This document shows positions 33,936 to 42,903 of a DNA stretch of 64,000 bases, piece by piece (positions within the stretch are counted from its first letter, which is position 1; each line of letters starts with the position of its first letter). Made by a program: the position numbers and the translations under genes. The stretch spans positions 2,930,001-2,994,000 of the forward strand of contig NZ_CP046902.1 in the NCBI RefSeq assembly GCF_009789555.1, read 5' to 3'. The notes beneath the pieces are model-generated. The model saw only the letters and a program-made list of their open reading frames with translations, did no database searches and had not been told where the DNA came from. The DNA comes from Stutzerimonas stutzeri (lineage in GTDB: Bacteria; Pseudomonadota; Gammaproteobacteria; Pseudomonadales; Pseudomonadaceae).

Positions 33936-35435
33936 TCAAAACGAGACGTCAAAGACCAGCGGTACGATTGTATAAAGCGCGACGATGATCAGAAGCAACC
34001 CGATGACGTTCATCCAGATACCAGCTCGAATCATGTGCCGGATAGGCAGGTCCCCTGTGGCGAACGCGACGGCGTTGGATGGCGTGGCAACGGGCAGCAT
34101 GAAGGCGCAGCTGACTGCAAACGTAACGACAATAGTCATCAGCAGCGGATCGATACCAAGTCCTACCGCAATCGAGCCCATGATGGGAAAGAATGCCGCT
34201 GCGGTAGCTGTGTTGCTCGTAAGTTCGGTGAGAAGGATGATGACTAATGCGGTCACGATCAGGATAAGTATCGGGGGTAACCCGGCGAGTCCGGAAACGC
34301 TCTCGCCTATCCAGACGCTCAGACCTGTGGCTGTGAATTGCGCTGACAAGGTCAAACCGCCGCCAAATAAGATCAGGACACCCCAAGGAACATCACGCGT
34401 CGCTGACCAGTTGAGCAGAGCTCCCTGCCCTTTGGTTGCTGGAACCACGAACATAAGCACGGCAGCCAGAATCGCCACACTGGTGTCGTTAACATTAGTC
34501 AGCCATGGAAGTGCCCCTTCAATCAGCGGAATCCGTGCCAGCAGCGGAAGGAATACCCAACAGAAGACGGCACCTGAAAACACCATCAGCACGCGGCTCT
34601 CTTCGGCTGATAACGGCCCCATAGTCTTCAATTCAGCCTCGATCATGTCGCGGCCACCCTTAATATCACTCACCTCCGAGCGAAATATGATTTTGGTCAG
34701 AACCAGCCAGGCAATTAGGAGCATGACCAGAGCAAACGGAACACCCAATAGCATCCAATGCCCAAACCCGATCTCTAGCCCATGCGAATTGGCCAAATAG
34801 GCGCGCATGAGCGCCATTGGAGGCTGGCCAATCAGGGTTGCCATCGAGCCAATGGTGATTGCATAGGCGATACCAATCAAAACCGCCGCCGAGAATTTTG
34901 GGGTCGCGTCTTCATTTCCTAGCGATTTGACGAGAAGAATGATCGAACCGCCAATCGGCATCATGATCACGGCTGTCGCCGTGTTGCTCACCCACATGGT
35001 GATGAACCAACTTGCGGCCATCAAACCGAACACGATTTGCGCAGGTTTGGTACCCACCGACAGAACCGTGAGCAGAGCGAATCGACGATGCAAATTCCAG
35101 CGTTGCGTGGCTAGCCCTAGCAATACGCCCCCCAGAACTAGGAACACGATCGAATTGGCGTAAGGCGTTGCAGCGTCGTTGATCGAGGTGATGCCCAGAA
35201 GCGGAAAAAGCACCAGTGGGAGCAGAGAAGTCACGGGAATTGGGATAGCTTCAGTGATCCACCATACCGCCATCAATATCGCAATGCCTGCGACTACCCT
35301 GGCGTTGGTATCGAGGGTATCGGGGAGCAGCAAGGCCGCGGCGAGAGCTATGGCTATTCCTATGACAAGCGACAGCGGCTTCAAGCCGGAGCTTTCAGTA
35401 TTCCCGTGGGACGTAATCGCGTTTGGCTGATTCAT
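33936..35435 (-). CDS. DASS/SLC13 family sodium:anion symporter
   Basis: 499 residues with about 11-12 membrane segments and two inverted halves. Each half carries the SNT signature (WVSNTATAVIMMPIGGSI and LTSNTATAAAFFPIMGSIAV). CAFMLPVATPSNAVAFATG completes the family pattern. Known DASS proteins import di- and tricarboxylates or sulfate with sodium. It is 190 bp downstream of catC on the same strand, so it may be part of the cat operon and take up an aromatic-pathway acid such as muconate or a dicarboxylate; the substrate is inferred only. Confidence 0.88.
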   Translation of the reverse strand: MNQPNAITSHGNTESSGLKPLSLVIGIAIALAAALLLPDTLDTNARVVAGIAILMAVWWITEAIPIPVTSLLPLVLFPLLGITSINDAATPYANSIVFLVLGGVLLGLATQRWNLHRRFALLTVLSVGTKPAQIVFGLMAASWFITMWVSNTATAVIMMPIGGSIILLVKSLGNEDATPKFSAAVLIGIAYAITIGSMATLIGQPPMALMRAYLANSHGLEIGFGHWMLLGVPFALVMLLIAWLVLTKIIFRSEVSDIKGGRDMIEAELKTMGPLSAEESRVLMVFSGAVFCWVFLPLLARIPLIEGALPWLTNVNDTSVAILAAVLMFVVPATKGQGALLNWSATRDVPWGVLILFGGGLTLSAQFTATGLSVWIGESVSGLAGLPPILILIVTALVIILLTELTSNTATAAAFFPIMGSIAVGLGIDPLLMTIVVTFAVSCAFMLPVATPSNAVAFATGDLPIRHMIRAGIWMNVIGLLLIIVALYTIVPLVFDVSF

Positions 35436-35625
35436 TTCGAAGACTCTTGTTTTTATTAATGAGCAGCTATCGCCGTTGCAACGGTGTAGCCACTGGCGCA
35501 GGTTTCAGTGTTGCTCACGACGACACGACGAAAAACTGATTCGACGTGAGGCCGTAGTGATCGCCGGCTCCTTCTAAAGCAGCCATCTAATGCTTACTTG
35601 CTTCGTTTGAGGCCCTAGCTAAATA

Positions 35626-35916
35626 TCAGCTGTCGTCCTCACGGATTGAGGACGGATGACGGCACAGCGGGCTGACCTCGATTTCCATGTAGGGGAACAA
35701 CGGCAGTTGCATCAGTGTGTCGTGCAGTTCCTGGACACTGGCGACATCGAAGACGCTGTAGTTGGCGTACTGCCCGGCGATGCGCCACAGGTGGCGCCAC
35801 TTGCCTTCGCGCATCAGCCCTTGGGCCAGTTCCTTCTCGTCGGCCTTGAGTTTCGCGGCCTTGGCCGGATCCATGTCGACCGGCAGTTTTACGATCATCT
35901 TTACGTGGAACAGCAT
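35626..35916 (-). CDS. catC: Muconolactone delta-isomerase
   Basis: 96 residues from ATG 35914-35916 (GGAGG 8 nt upstream), the standard CatC length. MLFHVKMIVKLPVDMDP, EKELAQGLMREGKWRHLWRI and YSVFDVASVQELHDTLMQLP are characteristic. Reaction: (+)-muconolactone to 3-oxoadipate enol-lactone, in the catechol ortho-cleavage branch of the beta-ketoadipate pathway. It lies 15 bp after catB in the same operon. No enol-lactone hydrolase (catD/pcaD) is present in the window. Confidence 0.95.
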   Translation of the reverse strand: MLFHVKMIVKLPVDMDPAKAAKLKADEKELAQGLMREGKWRHLWRIAGQYANYSVFDVASVQELHDTLMQLPLFPYMEIEVSPLCRHPSSIREDDS

Positions 35917-35931
35917 TTTTCGAACCTCCAA

Positions 35932-37053
35932 TCACGTGCGGCTGAAGAACGCCAGGCGCTCTTCATCGAGCGTCAGACCAAGGCCCGGCGTGCGCGGCAC
36001 TTCCAGTTGGAAGTCGCGATAGACCGGCGCCTCGGTGACGATTTCTTCGGTGAGCAACAGCGGCCCGAACAGCTCGGTGCCCCAGGTCAGTTTGTTCAGG
36101 GTGACGAATGCGTGGGCCGAAGCCAGGGTGCCGATGGCGCCTTCGAGCATGGTCCCGCCGTACAGCGCGATCCCGGCCGCCTCGGCGATCTGCGCGGTGC
36201 GCAGCACGGGACGTGGCCCGCCGTTCTTGGCTATCTTCAGGGCGAAGATACTGGCCGCGCCGTCCGCTGCGAGGCTGAAGGCATCCTCGACGCTTTCGAT
36301 GGATTCGTCGGCCATGATCGGCGCCGGGCTGCGTTGATTCAGGCGCACCTGCCCGCTGCGGTTTATCCGTGAGATCGGTTGCTCGATCAGGTCGATGCCG
36401 TTGTCACCAAGAATCTGGCAGGCACGGATTGCCTGGGATTCGTCCCAGTACTGGTTAACGTCGACACGCACGCTGGCGCGCTCGCCCAGCGCTTTCTTGA
36501 TCGCGATGACGTGCTTGAGGTCAGCGTTCACCTCGTTCGCACCGATCTTCAGCTTGAAGATGCGGTGGCGGCGGATGTCGAGCATCTGTTCAGCTTCAGC
36601 GATGTCTTTCTCGGTGTCACCGCTGGCCAGGGTCCAGGCCACTTCCAGGCTGTCGCGCACGCGGCCACCCAGCAGCTCGCTGACGGGCAGTCCGAGGCGT
36701 TTGCCCTGGGCGTCGAGTAGCGCGCTTTCCAGGCCGGACTTGGCAAAGGTGTTGCCCTTGGCAGCCTTATCCAGACGCAGCATGGCGGCGTTGATATTCG
36801 CTGCATCCTGACCCACCAGAAGCGGGCCAAGATGGCTGTCGATGTTCTGCTTGATGCTTTCAGGGCTTTCGTTGCCGTAGGCCAGGCCACCGATGGTGGT
36901 GGACTCGCCGATGCCTTCGATACCGTCGCTGCAACGCAGGCGGATGATCACCAGCGTCTGCTGCTGCATGGTGTGCATCGCCAGCTTGTGCGGGCGGATG
37001 GTCGGCAAGTCGACGATGATCGACTCGAGGCTCACGATTCGGGGTGAAGTCAT
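35932..37053 (-). CDS. catB: Muconate cycloisomerase
   Basis: 373 residues, the expected CatB size in the enolase superfamily. The catalytic KxK pair is in RIFKLKIGAN. Metal ligands lie in VRVDVNQYWDE, IDLIEQP and IMADESIE, and the acid/base region is KIAKNGGPR. Reaction: cis,cis-muconate to (+)-muconolactone. First gene of the leftward catBC operon, divergent from catR. No chloro-specific features can be judged by eye. Confidence 0.96.
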   Translation of the reverse strand: MTSPRIVSLESIIVDLPTIRPHKLAMHTMQQQTLVIIRLRCSDGIEGIGESTTIGGLAYGNESPESIKQNIDSHLGPLLVGQDAANINAAMLRLDKAAKGNTFAKSGLESALLDAQGKRLGLPVSELLGGRVRDSLEVAWTLASGDTEKDIAEAEQMLDIRRHRIFKLKIGANEVNADLKHVIAIKKALGERASVRVDVNQYWDESQAIRACQILGDNGIDLIEQPISRINRSGQVRLNQRSPAPIMADESIESVEDAFSLAADGAASIFALKIAKNGGPRPVLRTAQIAEAAGIALYGGTMLEGAIGTLASAHAFVTLNKLTWGTELFGPLLLTEEIVTEAPVYRDFQLEVPRTPGLGLTLDEERLAFFSRT

Positions 37054-37182
37054 TTTGGCTTCCGTTTGCTATGAAATAGCGGTCCAAGAAACGATGCTTG
37101 ATACCTGAAGAATCTTGTTTTCAGGCCGGTTAGAATCCCGCTACCGTGTATTCAAGGTCCAATATCGTTTTTATCTCGTACT

Positions 37183-37197
37183 ATACCTAGGAGGTAT
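37183..37197. promoter_or_regulatory. CatR-type recognition site (ATAC-N7-GTAT)
   Basis: The 15-bp dyad ATAC, seven bases, GTAT matches the LysR recognition motif known for CatR/ClcR/CbnR regulators. It lies in the catB-catR divergent region and ends one base before the catR start codon, overlapping the catR ribosome site AGGAGG. Binding there would repress catR and position CatR upstream of the catB promoter. Confidence 0.65.
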
Positions 37198-37198
37198 C

Positions 37199-38065
37199 AT
37201 GGAGCTTCGGCATGTGCGCTACTTCCAAGCAGTCGCCGAAACCCTGAACTTCACCCGCGCGGCCGAGCGCCTGAACATCGCCCAGCCCCCACTGAGTCGA
37301 CAGATTCAGCAGCTTGAAGAGTTTTTGGGGACGGAGTTGTTGGAGCGCAGTCGCCCTCTCCAATTAACCGAAGCCGGCCGTTACTTTTATGAGCAGAGCG
37401 GGACGCTGCTACGCCAATTTCAGCAGGTATGCGAGCACACTCGGCGTATAGGTGAGGGGAAACGCCAGTGGCTGGGTATAGGCTTTGCCCCTTCTACACT
37501 TTATGCGGCGCTTCCTGAATTGATACGGGATCTGCGTCGAGACCCCGATCTCGAGCTGGGGCTGCACGAGATGACCACGCTACAACAGATTGAAGCCCTC
37601 AAAAGTGGACGTATCGATATCGGCTTTGGGCGAATTCATTTCGATGGCCCAGCTATTCACCAGCAGGTTCTCAGTGAAGATCGTCTGGTAGCCGTTGTAC
37701 CTGTTGGGCACCGTTTGCTGGATCAACCCGTCACGCTTGACCGGTTGTCCCGCGAACCCTTCGTTCTGTATCCCGCAAATCCGCGACCGAGTTATGCCGA
37801 TCACGTGCTGGCATTGTTCGCCAACCACGGGATGGGTATCCAGGTGTCGCAATGGGCCAATGAATTGCAAACCGCTATTGGTCTTGTGGCGGCTGGTCTC
37901 GGCGTGACACTGGTGCCAGCATGTGTTCAACAACAGCACCGCGCTGATATCGCCTACGCAGCCATTGTGGAAAGGGAGGCGGTGTCTCCAATCATCCTCA
38001 GCCGGCGCGCTGGCGATATCAGCAACATCGTCCAGCGCTGCCTCAAACTGATGTCGATGACGTAG
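37199..38065 (+). CDS. catR: LysR-type activator of catBC
   Basis: 288 residues from ATG 37199 (AGGAGG upstream), the CatR length. MELRHVRYFQAVAETLNFTR, QWLGIGFAPSTLYAALPELI, LHEMTTLQQIEALKSGRIDI, NPRPSYADHVLALFA and VSQWANELQTAIGLVAAGLG are nearly identical to P. putida CatR. Known effector: cis,cis-muconate. Divergent from catBC with a 145-bp shared promoter region. After the stop a short tandem (GTAGGCC twice and a partial copy) occurs. Confidence 0.95.
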   Translation: MELRHVRYFQAVAETLNFTRAAERLNIAQPPLSRQIQQLEEFLGTELLERSRPLQLTEAGRYFYEQSGTLLRQFQQVCEHTRRIGEGKRQWLGIGFAPSTLYAALPELIRDLRRDPDLELGLHEMTTLQQIEALKSGRIDIGFGRIHFDGPAIHQQVLSEDRLVAVVPVGHRLLDQPVTLDRLSREPFVLYPANPRPSYADHVLALFANHGMGIQVSQWANELQTAIGLVAAGLGVTLVPACVQQQHRADIAYAAIVEREAVSPIILSRRAGDISNIVQRCLKLMSMT

Positions 38066-38156
38066 GCCGTAGGCCGTAGGTTAGTTATCAATGCACAAAG
38101 CGGGCGTAACCCGAACATCGATCCGATAAATGCAGAAAATTGATGCAGGTTGAATA

Positions 38157-39068
38157 ATGGAACTACGCGACCTAGACCTGAACCTTTTGCTGGTTTTTAA
38201 CCAGCTGCTTATTGACCGCCGAGTGTCGACTGCTGCCGACAGCCTTGGGCTCACGCAGCCCGCGACAAGTAATGCGTTGAAGCGATTGCGCAAAGCGCTG
38301 AACGACGAACTTTTCGTGCGCACCCATCACGGTATGGAGCCCACCCCCTACGCGTTACAACTCGCCGACTCGATCACCCTCGCCATAGAAACCTTGCGTG
38401 AAGCATTCAAGCATGAGGAGCAGTTCGACCCCTTGACGGCAAGGCGCACCTTCACACTGGCGATGACGGACATCGGCGAGATCTACTTCATGCCAAAGCT
38501 GATGAACGCACTCTCTCGCTTAGCGCCTCATTGCTTGGTGAGTACGGTGCGAAGCAACACCGATACGCTGGCTGAAGATTTGCAGAGCGGCGCTGTTGAC
38601 GTAGCCGTCGGCCTCCTGCCGAATCTTCAAGCGGGTTTTTTCCAACGTAGATTGTTCCACCACCAGTATGTTTGCCTTTGCCGACGCGATCACCCAGCTA
38701 CGAAACAGCCGTTCACCCTGGAAGCCTATTCAAGCTATGAGCATGTCAGGGTCGTCGCGGCGAACACAGGGCATGGCGAGGCCGATGCGTTCATTCAGCG
38801 TGCCGGTGCCCAGCGCAATATCCGCCTCGAGGTGCCGCACTTCGTTGCAGTGGGACATATCCTGAAGCAATCCAATTTGATTGCGACCGTGCCGGAGCGA
38901 TTCGCCAGCAGTTGTGCCGGACCGTTCGACCTCGTGCTGTTACCTCCACCTATGCCTTTGCCAGAAATTGCGATCAATCTGTTCTGGCACGCCAAGTACA
39001 ACAAGGACCCGGCCAATCGCTGGATTCGCCAACTGATGTTTGATCTGTTTTCAGACTCGGCCGCGTAA
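38157..39068 (+). CDS. nahR: NahR/SalR-type LysR activator
   Basis: 303 residues. MELRDLDLNLLLVFNQLLID, THHGMEPTPYALQLAD, RTFTLAMTDIGEIYFMPKLM, VAVGLLPNLQAGFFQRRLFH, TGHGEADAF and IRLEVPHFVAVGHILKQSNL follow NahR of the NAH7 plasmid closely, including the end NLFWHAKYNKDPANRWIRQLMF. Known effector of NahR: salicylate. It sits just upstream of nahG on the same strand (usually nahR is divergent or separate), and a candidate site lies in the gap between them. Confidence 0.92.
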   Translation: MELRDLDLNLLLVFNQLLIDRRVSTAADSLGLTQPATSNALKRLRKALNDELFVRTHHGMEPTPYALQLADSITLAIETLREAFKHEEQFDPLTARRTFTLAMTDIGEIYFMPKLMNALSRLAPHCLVSTVRSNTDTLAEDLQSGAVDVAVGLLPNLQAGFFQRRLFHHQYVCLCRRDHPATKQPFTLEAYSSYEHVRVVAANTGHGEADAFIQRAGAQRNIRLEVPHFVAVGHILKQSNLIATVPERFASSCAGPFDLVLLPPPMPLPEIAINLFWHAKYNKDPANRWIRQLMFDLFSDSAA

Positions 39069-39387
39069 CCACCCGCCTGACCTCGCCTGTTGCGTTCCGT
39101 CGCCGACGGTAGAGCTACGTCAATCCTTTGGCAGACGCGTTTTAACCCTCTGTTAGACCACCTGATCTGCAGCGTTCCTTCGCCACTCCCACCGCGTAGT
39201 AAGCGAAAGCTCTGCCCAATTTTTATAGGCATCTCTGCGTCGACAAAACCTGACCTCTTCCAGGACGAACACCAAGCAATATTCACAACCGGCATATTCA
39301 ACATAGGCATTGCGGTATTTACGGGGCGCGCAACACGACCAGATAGTGGAGGCATTCCAACAAAATAAATCCAATGAGAACCTTGCT
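39069..39387 (+). promoter_or_regulatory. nahR-nahG intergenic region with candidate NahR site
   Basis: 319 bp. At 39279-39312 ATATTCA occurs twice, 15 bp apart (39279-39285 and 39294-39300), followed by CATTG (39308-39312). The elements ATTCAC, TATT and a final ATTG in that order resemble the NahR-binding consensus upstream of the nah and sal promoters, though spacing deviates. The nahG start is about 75 bp further on, a fitting distance for activation. Confidence 0.45.
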
Positions 39388-40662
39388 ATGCACCTGTCTT
39401 CTCCTCCTGCGATGCGTATTGGCATCGTTGGTGGCGGCATCGCCGGCGTCGCCCTTGCGCTAGATCTATGCCGTCATTCCCACCTTCACGTACAGCTCTT
39501 CGAGGCCGCCCCAGCCTTCGGCGAAGTGGGCGCTGGCGTCTCCTTTGGCGCCAACGCGGTTCAAGCGATTAAAGGGCTGGGTATCGGTGAGCCCTACCAA
39601 CGAGTAGCCGACCGCACCCCTGCTCCTTGGCAGGACATCTGGTTCGAATGGCGCAAAGGCCGAGACGCCGGTTACCTCGGTGCCAGCGTCGCAGCAGGCG
39701 TCGGGCAATCCTCAGTGCACCGCGCAGACTTCCTGGATGTATTGGCCAGCGAGCTGCCTGATGGCATCGCTCAGTTCGGCAAACGGGCCGTTCGGGTCGA
39801 GCAGGACGGTACTCAGGCTCACGTATTTTTTACTGACGGAAGCAGCCACAGCTGCGACATCCTGATCGCTGCCGATGGCATCAAGTCCTCCATACGAGAC
39901 CACGTCCTGGAGGGCCTCGGACAGCCCATGGCGTCACCGCGATTCAGCGGGACGTGCGCCTACAGGGGCATGATCGACAGCCAGCAACTGCGCGAGACCT
40001 ATCGTGCACGCGGTCTGGATGAGCACCTGGTCAATGTTCCGCAGATGTACTTGGGGCTCGACGCGCACATCCTGACCTTCCCGGTTAAGCAAGGCCGACT
40101 GATTAATGTCGTCGCCTTTGTGTCCGACCGCAGTAGCGACAAGCCAGTATGGCCGAGCGACGCACCCTGGGTGCGTAATGCTTCCCAGCAGGAGATGCTG
40201 GAGGCTTTCGCAGACTGGGGGGACGCCGCTCGCGCACTTCTGGAGTCCATCCCCCACCCTACCCTGTGGGCACTTCACGACCTCGAGGAATTGCCGGGCT
40301 ACGTTCATGGGCAGGTCGGCCTTATTGGTGATGCTGCACATGCGATGCTGCCACACCAAGGCGCAGGCGCCGGTCAGGGCCTTGAAGACGCCTGGCTCCT
40401 GGCTCGCTTGCTCAGCGACCCGCAGATTCTTAGCTCCCCACCCGCTGATGTCCTCAACGCCTACGACTCGATACGTCGGCCGCGAGCGTGCCGCGTGCAG
40501 CGAACGTCGTGGCAGGCCGGCGAACTCTATGAATTTCGCGACCCCGCTGTAGCAGATAACGAAGCATTGCTCGGAAAAACCCTGGCAGAACGCTTCGACT
40601 GGCTATGGAGCCACGACATGCAATCAGACCTTCAGTCGGCGCGCGCGCAGTTGGGCTGGTAG
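39388..40662 (+). CDS. nahG: Salicylate 1-monooxygenase (salicylate hydroxylase)
   Basis: 424 residues from ATG 39388. The FAD Rossmann motif is MRIGIVGGGIAGVALALDLC, followed by EVGAGVSFGANAVQAIKGLG, GQSSVHRADFLDVLA, the DILIAADGIKSSIR stretch (DG motif), FSGTCAYRGMI and GDAAHAMLPHQGAGAGQGLE. All track NahG/SalA. Reaction: salicylate, NADH and O2 to catechol and CO2. It feeds CatA, encoded 88 bp downstream. Slightly shorter than NahG of NAH7 (about 434) through a shorter C-terminus. Confidence 0.95.
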   Translation: MHLSSPPAMRIGIVGGGIAGVALALDLCRHSHLHVQLFEAAPAFGEVGAGVSFGANAVQAIKGLGIGEPYQRVADRTPAPWQDIWFEWRKGRDAGYLGASVAAGVGQSSVHRADFLDVLASELPDGIAQFGKRAVRVEQDGTQAHVFFTDGSSHSCDILIAADGIKSSIRDHVLEGLGQPMASPRFSGTCAYRGMIDSQQLRETYRARGLDEHLVNVPQMYLGLDAHILTFPVKQGRLINVVAFVSDRSSDKPVWPSDAPWVRNASQQEMLEAFADWGDAARALLESIPHPTLWALHDLEELPGYVHGQVGLIGDAAHAMLPHQGAGAGQGLEDAWLLARLLSDPQILSSPPADVLNAYDSIRRPRACRVQRTSWQAGELYEFRDPAVADNEALLGKTLAERFDWLWSHDMQSDLQSARAQLGW

Positions 40663-40750
40663 GGCCCCCAGCAACTGAAGTCGATTCCGATGCAGGCCTG
40701 CCGTCCGCCTGCCCTCAAAACTACCGATAAAAACAACAGGTGCTTTGCTC

Positions 40751-41686
40751 ATGACAACTCGTATCTCTCATCAGCCTGAACTTCAGCAATTCTTTCGCCA
40801 GGCGGCCGGTTTGGACAACACCGGTGGTAACCCCCGCAATAAAGAGATCGTCCTGCGGATCCTGCAGGAAACCGCACGCATTATCGAAGACCTGCAGATC
40901 ACAGATGACGAATTCTGGGCCGGGGTCAGCTATCTGAATCGCCTGGGAGGAAGCAACGAAGCCGGGTTGCTGGTTGCAGGCCTTGGCGTCGAGCATTTCC
41001 TTGATCTGTTGGCCGATGCACGCGACGAGGCTTCCGGTGTTTCCGGCGGTACTCCGCGGACGATTGAAGGTCCGCTATATGTTGCCGGTGCGCCGCTGTC
41101 CGAAGGCGAGGTGCGGATGGATGACGGAAGCGAGGACGGTGTTGCGACGGTGATGTTTCTCGAAGGTCGCGTCCTGGATATGCAAGGAAACCCCATCGCC
41201 GGCGCGACTGTCGACCTCTGGCAGGCCGATACCAAAGGCAACTACTCGTACTTCGACAAGAGCCAATCCGATTTCAACCTGCGTCGCCGGATTCTGACCG
41301 ATGCCGAAGGCCGCTACCGCGCCCGTAGCATCGTACCGTCCGGTTATGGTTGTGATCCCGCCGGCCCGACCCAAGCCTGCCTGGACCAGCTCGGTCGACA
41401 TGGTCAACGACCCGCCCACGTGCATTTTTTCATCTCGGCGCCAGGCTTCGAGCACCTCACCACGCAGATCAACCTTTCCAATGACGACCATCTTTGGGAT
41501 GACTTTGCCTACGCGACCCGCGACGGTTTGATTGGCGAAATACGCTTTATCGAAGACCCCGCTCAAAGTGCTCAGCGCAATGTGGAGGGGCGCTTTGCCG
41601 AGATGAACTTTGACTTCCAGCTGCGACCAGCGCGCAGCGAGCAGGCCACCCAGCGCAGCCAGCGGCCGCGCGCCTTACAGGATTGA
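40751..41686 (+). CDS. catA: Catechol 1,2-dioxygenase
   Basis: 311 residues from ATG 40751. The N-terminal helical linker domain (about 5-100) binds lipid in relatives. The catalytic domain begins IEGPLYVAGAPLSEGE. Fe(III) ligands are the Tyr in GNYSYFDKSQ region/RYRARSIVPSGYG and the His pair in RPAHVHFFISAPGF, giving the Tyr2-His2 set of intradiol enzymes. Reaction: catechol and O2 to cis,cis-muconate. Here it is in a salicylate operon rather than beside catBC; the last 20 residues are Gln/Arg-rich. Confidence 0.95.
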   Translation: MTTRISHQPELQQFFRQAAGLDNTGGNPRNKEIVLRILQETARIIEDLQITDDEFWAGVSYLNRLGGSNEAGLLVAGLGVEHFLDLLADARDEASGVSGGTPRTIEGPLYVAGAPLSEGEVRMDDGSEDGVATVMFLEGRVLDMQGNPIAGATVDLWQADTKGNYSYFDKSQSDFNLRRRILTDAEGRYRARSIVPSGYGCDPAGPTQACLDQLGRHGQRPAHVHFFISAPGFEHLTTQINLSNDDHLWDDFAYATRDGLIGEIRFIEDPAQSAQRNVEGRFAEMNFDFQLRPARSEQATQRSQRPRALQD

Positions 41687-41730
41687 GCAGAAAAGCTGAC
41701 CGCCTACGCCCATTACCTGAGGAAAAGACA

Positions 41731-42876
41731 ATGTCCCAGCTCAACGCTCAGCCGTTAACCGTTCAAGTCGCCGTTCTTCGCGAAGCCGGCGCTCCTTTGC
41801 AAATCGAAAGCGCCACGTTAGGCGCTCCTGCACCTACCGAAGTCCGCGTGCGCGTGGTCGCTACCGGTGTCTGCCATACCGATATGGTGGTGCGGGATCA
41901 GCTGTTTCCCACGCCGTTGCCGATCGTCCTTGGCCACGAAGGGGCCGGCGTCGTGGAAGCCGTAGGATCGGCAGTGACCACCGTCGCCCCCGGTGACCAT
42001 GTAGTGATGACGTATATGTCCTGCGGCCTATGCTCGCCCTGCGAAACCGGGCATCCAGCGCATTGCTCGCATATGCATCCGCTCAACTTCGGTGGCGGTC
42101 GGATCGACGGCAGCACCTCCAGTTGCAGCTGCGCCGATGAACATCCGATCCATGATCACTTCTTCGGCCAGTCGTCCTTCTCGACTCATGCAATGGCAAA
42201 CGAGCGGAACGTGGTGAAAGTTCCCAAAGAGGCGCCCTTGGAGCTGCTAGGGCCATTGGGTTGCGGCATTCAAACCGGGGCAGGTTCAGTGCTTAACGCC
42301 CTTAGGGTTGAGGCTGGCTCAAGTTTCGTCGCCTTTGGCGCGGGCGCTGTAGGCCTGGCTGCAATCATGGCAGCAAGAGTCGCAGGCGCTACCACGATCA
42401 TTGCAGTCGATGTGACGCCCAGTCGGCTGGAGCTGGCCCTCGAGCTCGGCGCTACCCACATCATCAACAGTCGCGAGGAAGACGCGGTACAGCGTGTGCA
42501 TGCCATTACCGATGGCGGCGCCAACTACAGCCTCGAATGTTCCGGTCGTGCCGAAGTGCTCCGTCAGGCGATCGATTCGATCAGCATCCTTGGCACCTGC
42601 GGCATCGTTGGCGCGACCAAGATGGGTACCGAAGTGTCCTTCAACATCAATGACGTGATGATTCCGGGCAAGCGGATCATGGGAATAGTCCAGGGCGACG
42701 TCGTGGCCAAGGCGTTCATTCCCAAGCTGGTCGACCTGTACCTGCAGGGTCGCTTCCCCTTCGACAAGCTCTGCAAGTTCTACCCATTCGACGAAATCAA
42801 TCAGGCAATGGCCGACAGCGAGAACGGCGTGACGATCAAGCCGATCCTTCGCATGCCCAGCTCCACTACCGCCTGA
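41731..42876 (+). CDS. NAD-dependent aryl (benzyl-type) alcohol dehydrogenase
   Basis: 381 residues, zinc MDR family. Catalytic zinc ligands are in GVCHTD and GHEGAGVVE; the structural zinc lobe is CGLCSPCETGHPAHC; the NAD site is FGAGAVGLAAIMAARVAGA. Overall it resembles benzyl alcohol dehydrogenases XylB/AreB. Placed before a salicylaldehyde dehydrogenase and with nahG, the likely substrate is salicyl (2-hydroxybenzyl) alcohol, oxidised to salicylaldehyde; benzyl alcohol is the alternative. The ATG has TGAGGAAAA upstream. Confidence 0.88.
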   Translation: MSQLNAQPLTVQVAVLREAGAPLQIESATLGAPAPTEVRVRVVATGVCHTDMVVRDQLFPTPLPIVLGHEGAGVVEAVGSAVTTVAPGDHVVMTYMSCGLCSPCETGHPAHCSHMHPLNFGGGRIDGSTSSCSCADEHPIHDHFFGQSSFSTHAMANERNVVKVPKEAPLELLGPLGCGIQTGAGSVLNALRVEAGSSFVAFGAGAVGLAAIMAARVAGATTIIAVDVTPSRLELALELGATHIINSREEDAVQRVHAITDGGANYSLECSGRAEVLRQAIDSISILGTCGIVGATKMGTEVSFNINDVMIPGKRIMGIVQGDVVAKAFIPKLVDLYLQGRFPFDKLCKFYPFDEINQAMADSENGVTIKPILRMPSSTTA

Positions 42877-42903
42877 CCCACCTATTCATTCCGAGGAACC
42901 TTC

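Noticed and set aside
38062..38082. Tandem GTAGGCC repeat after catR
   Set aside because: Only two full copies and a partial one; too short to call a repeat array or CRISPR.
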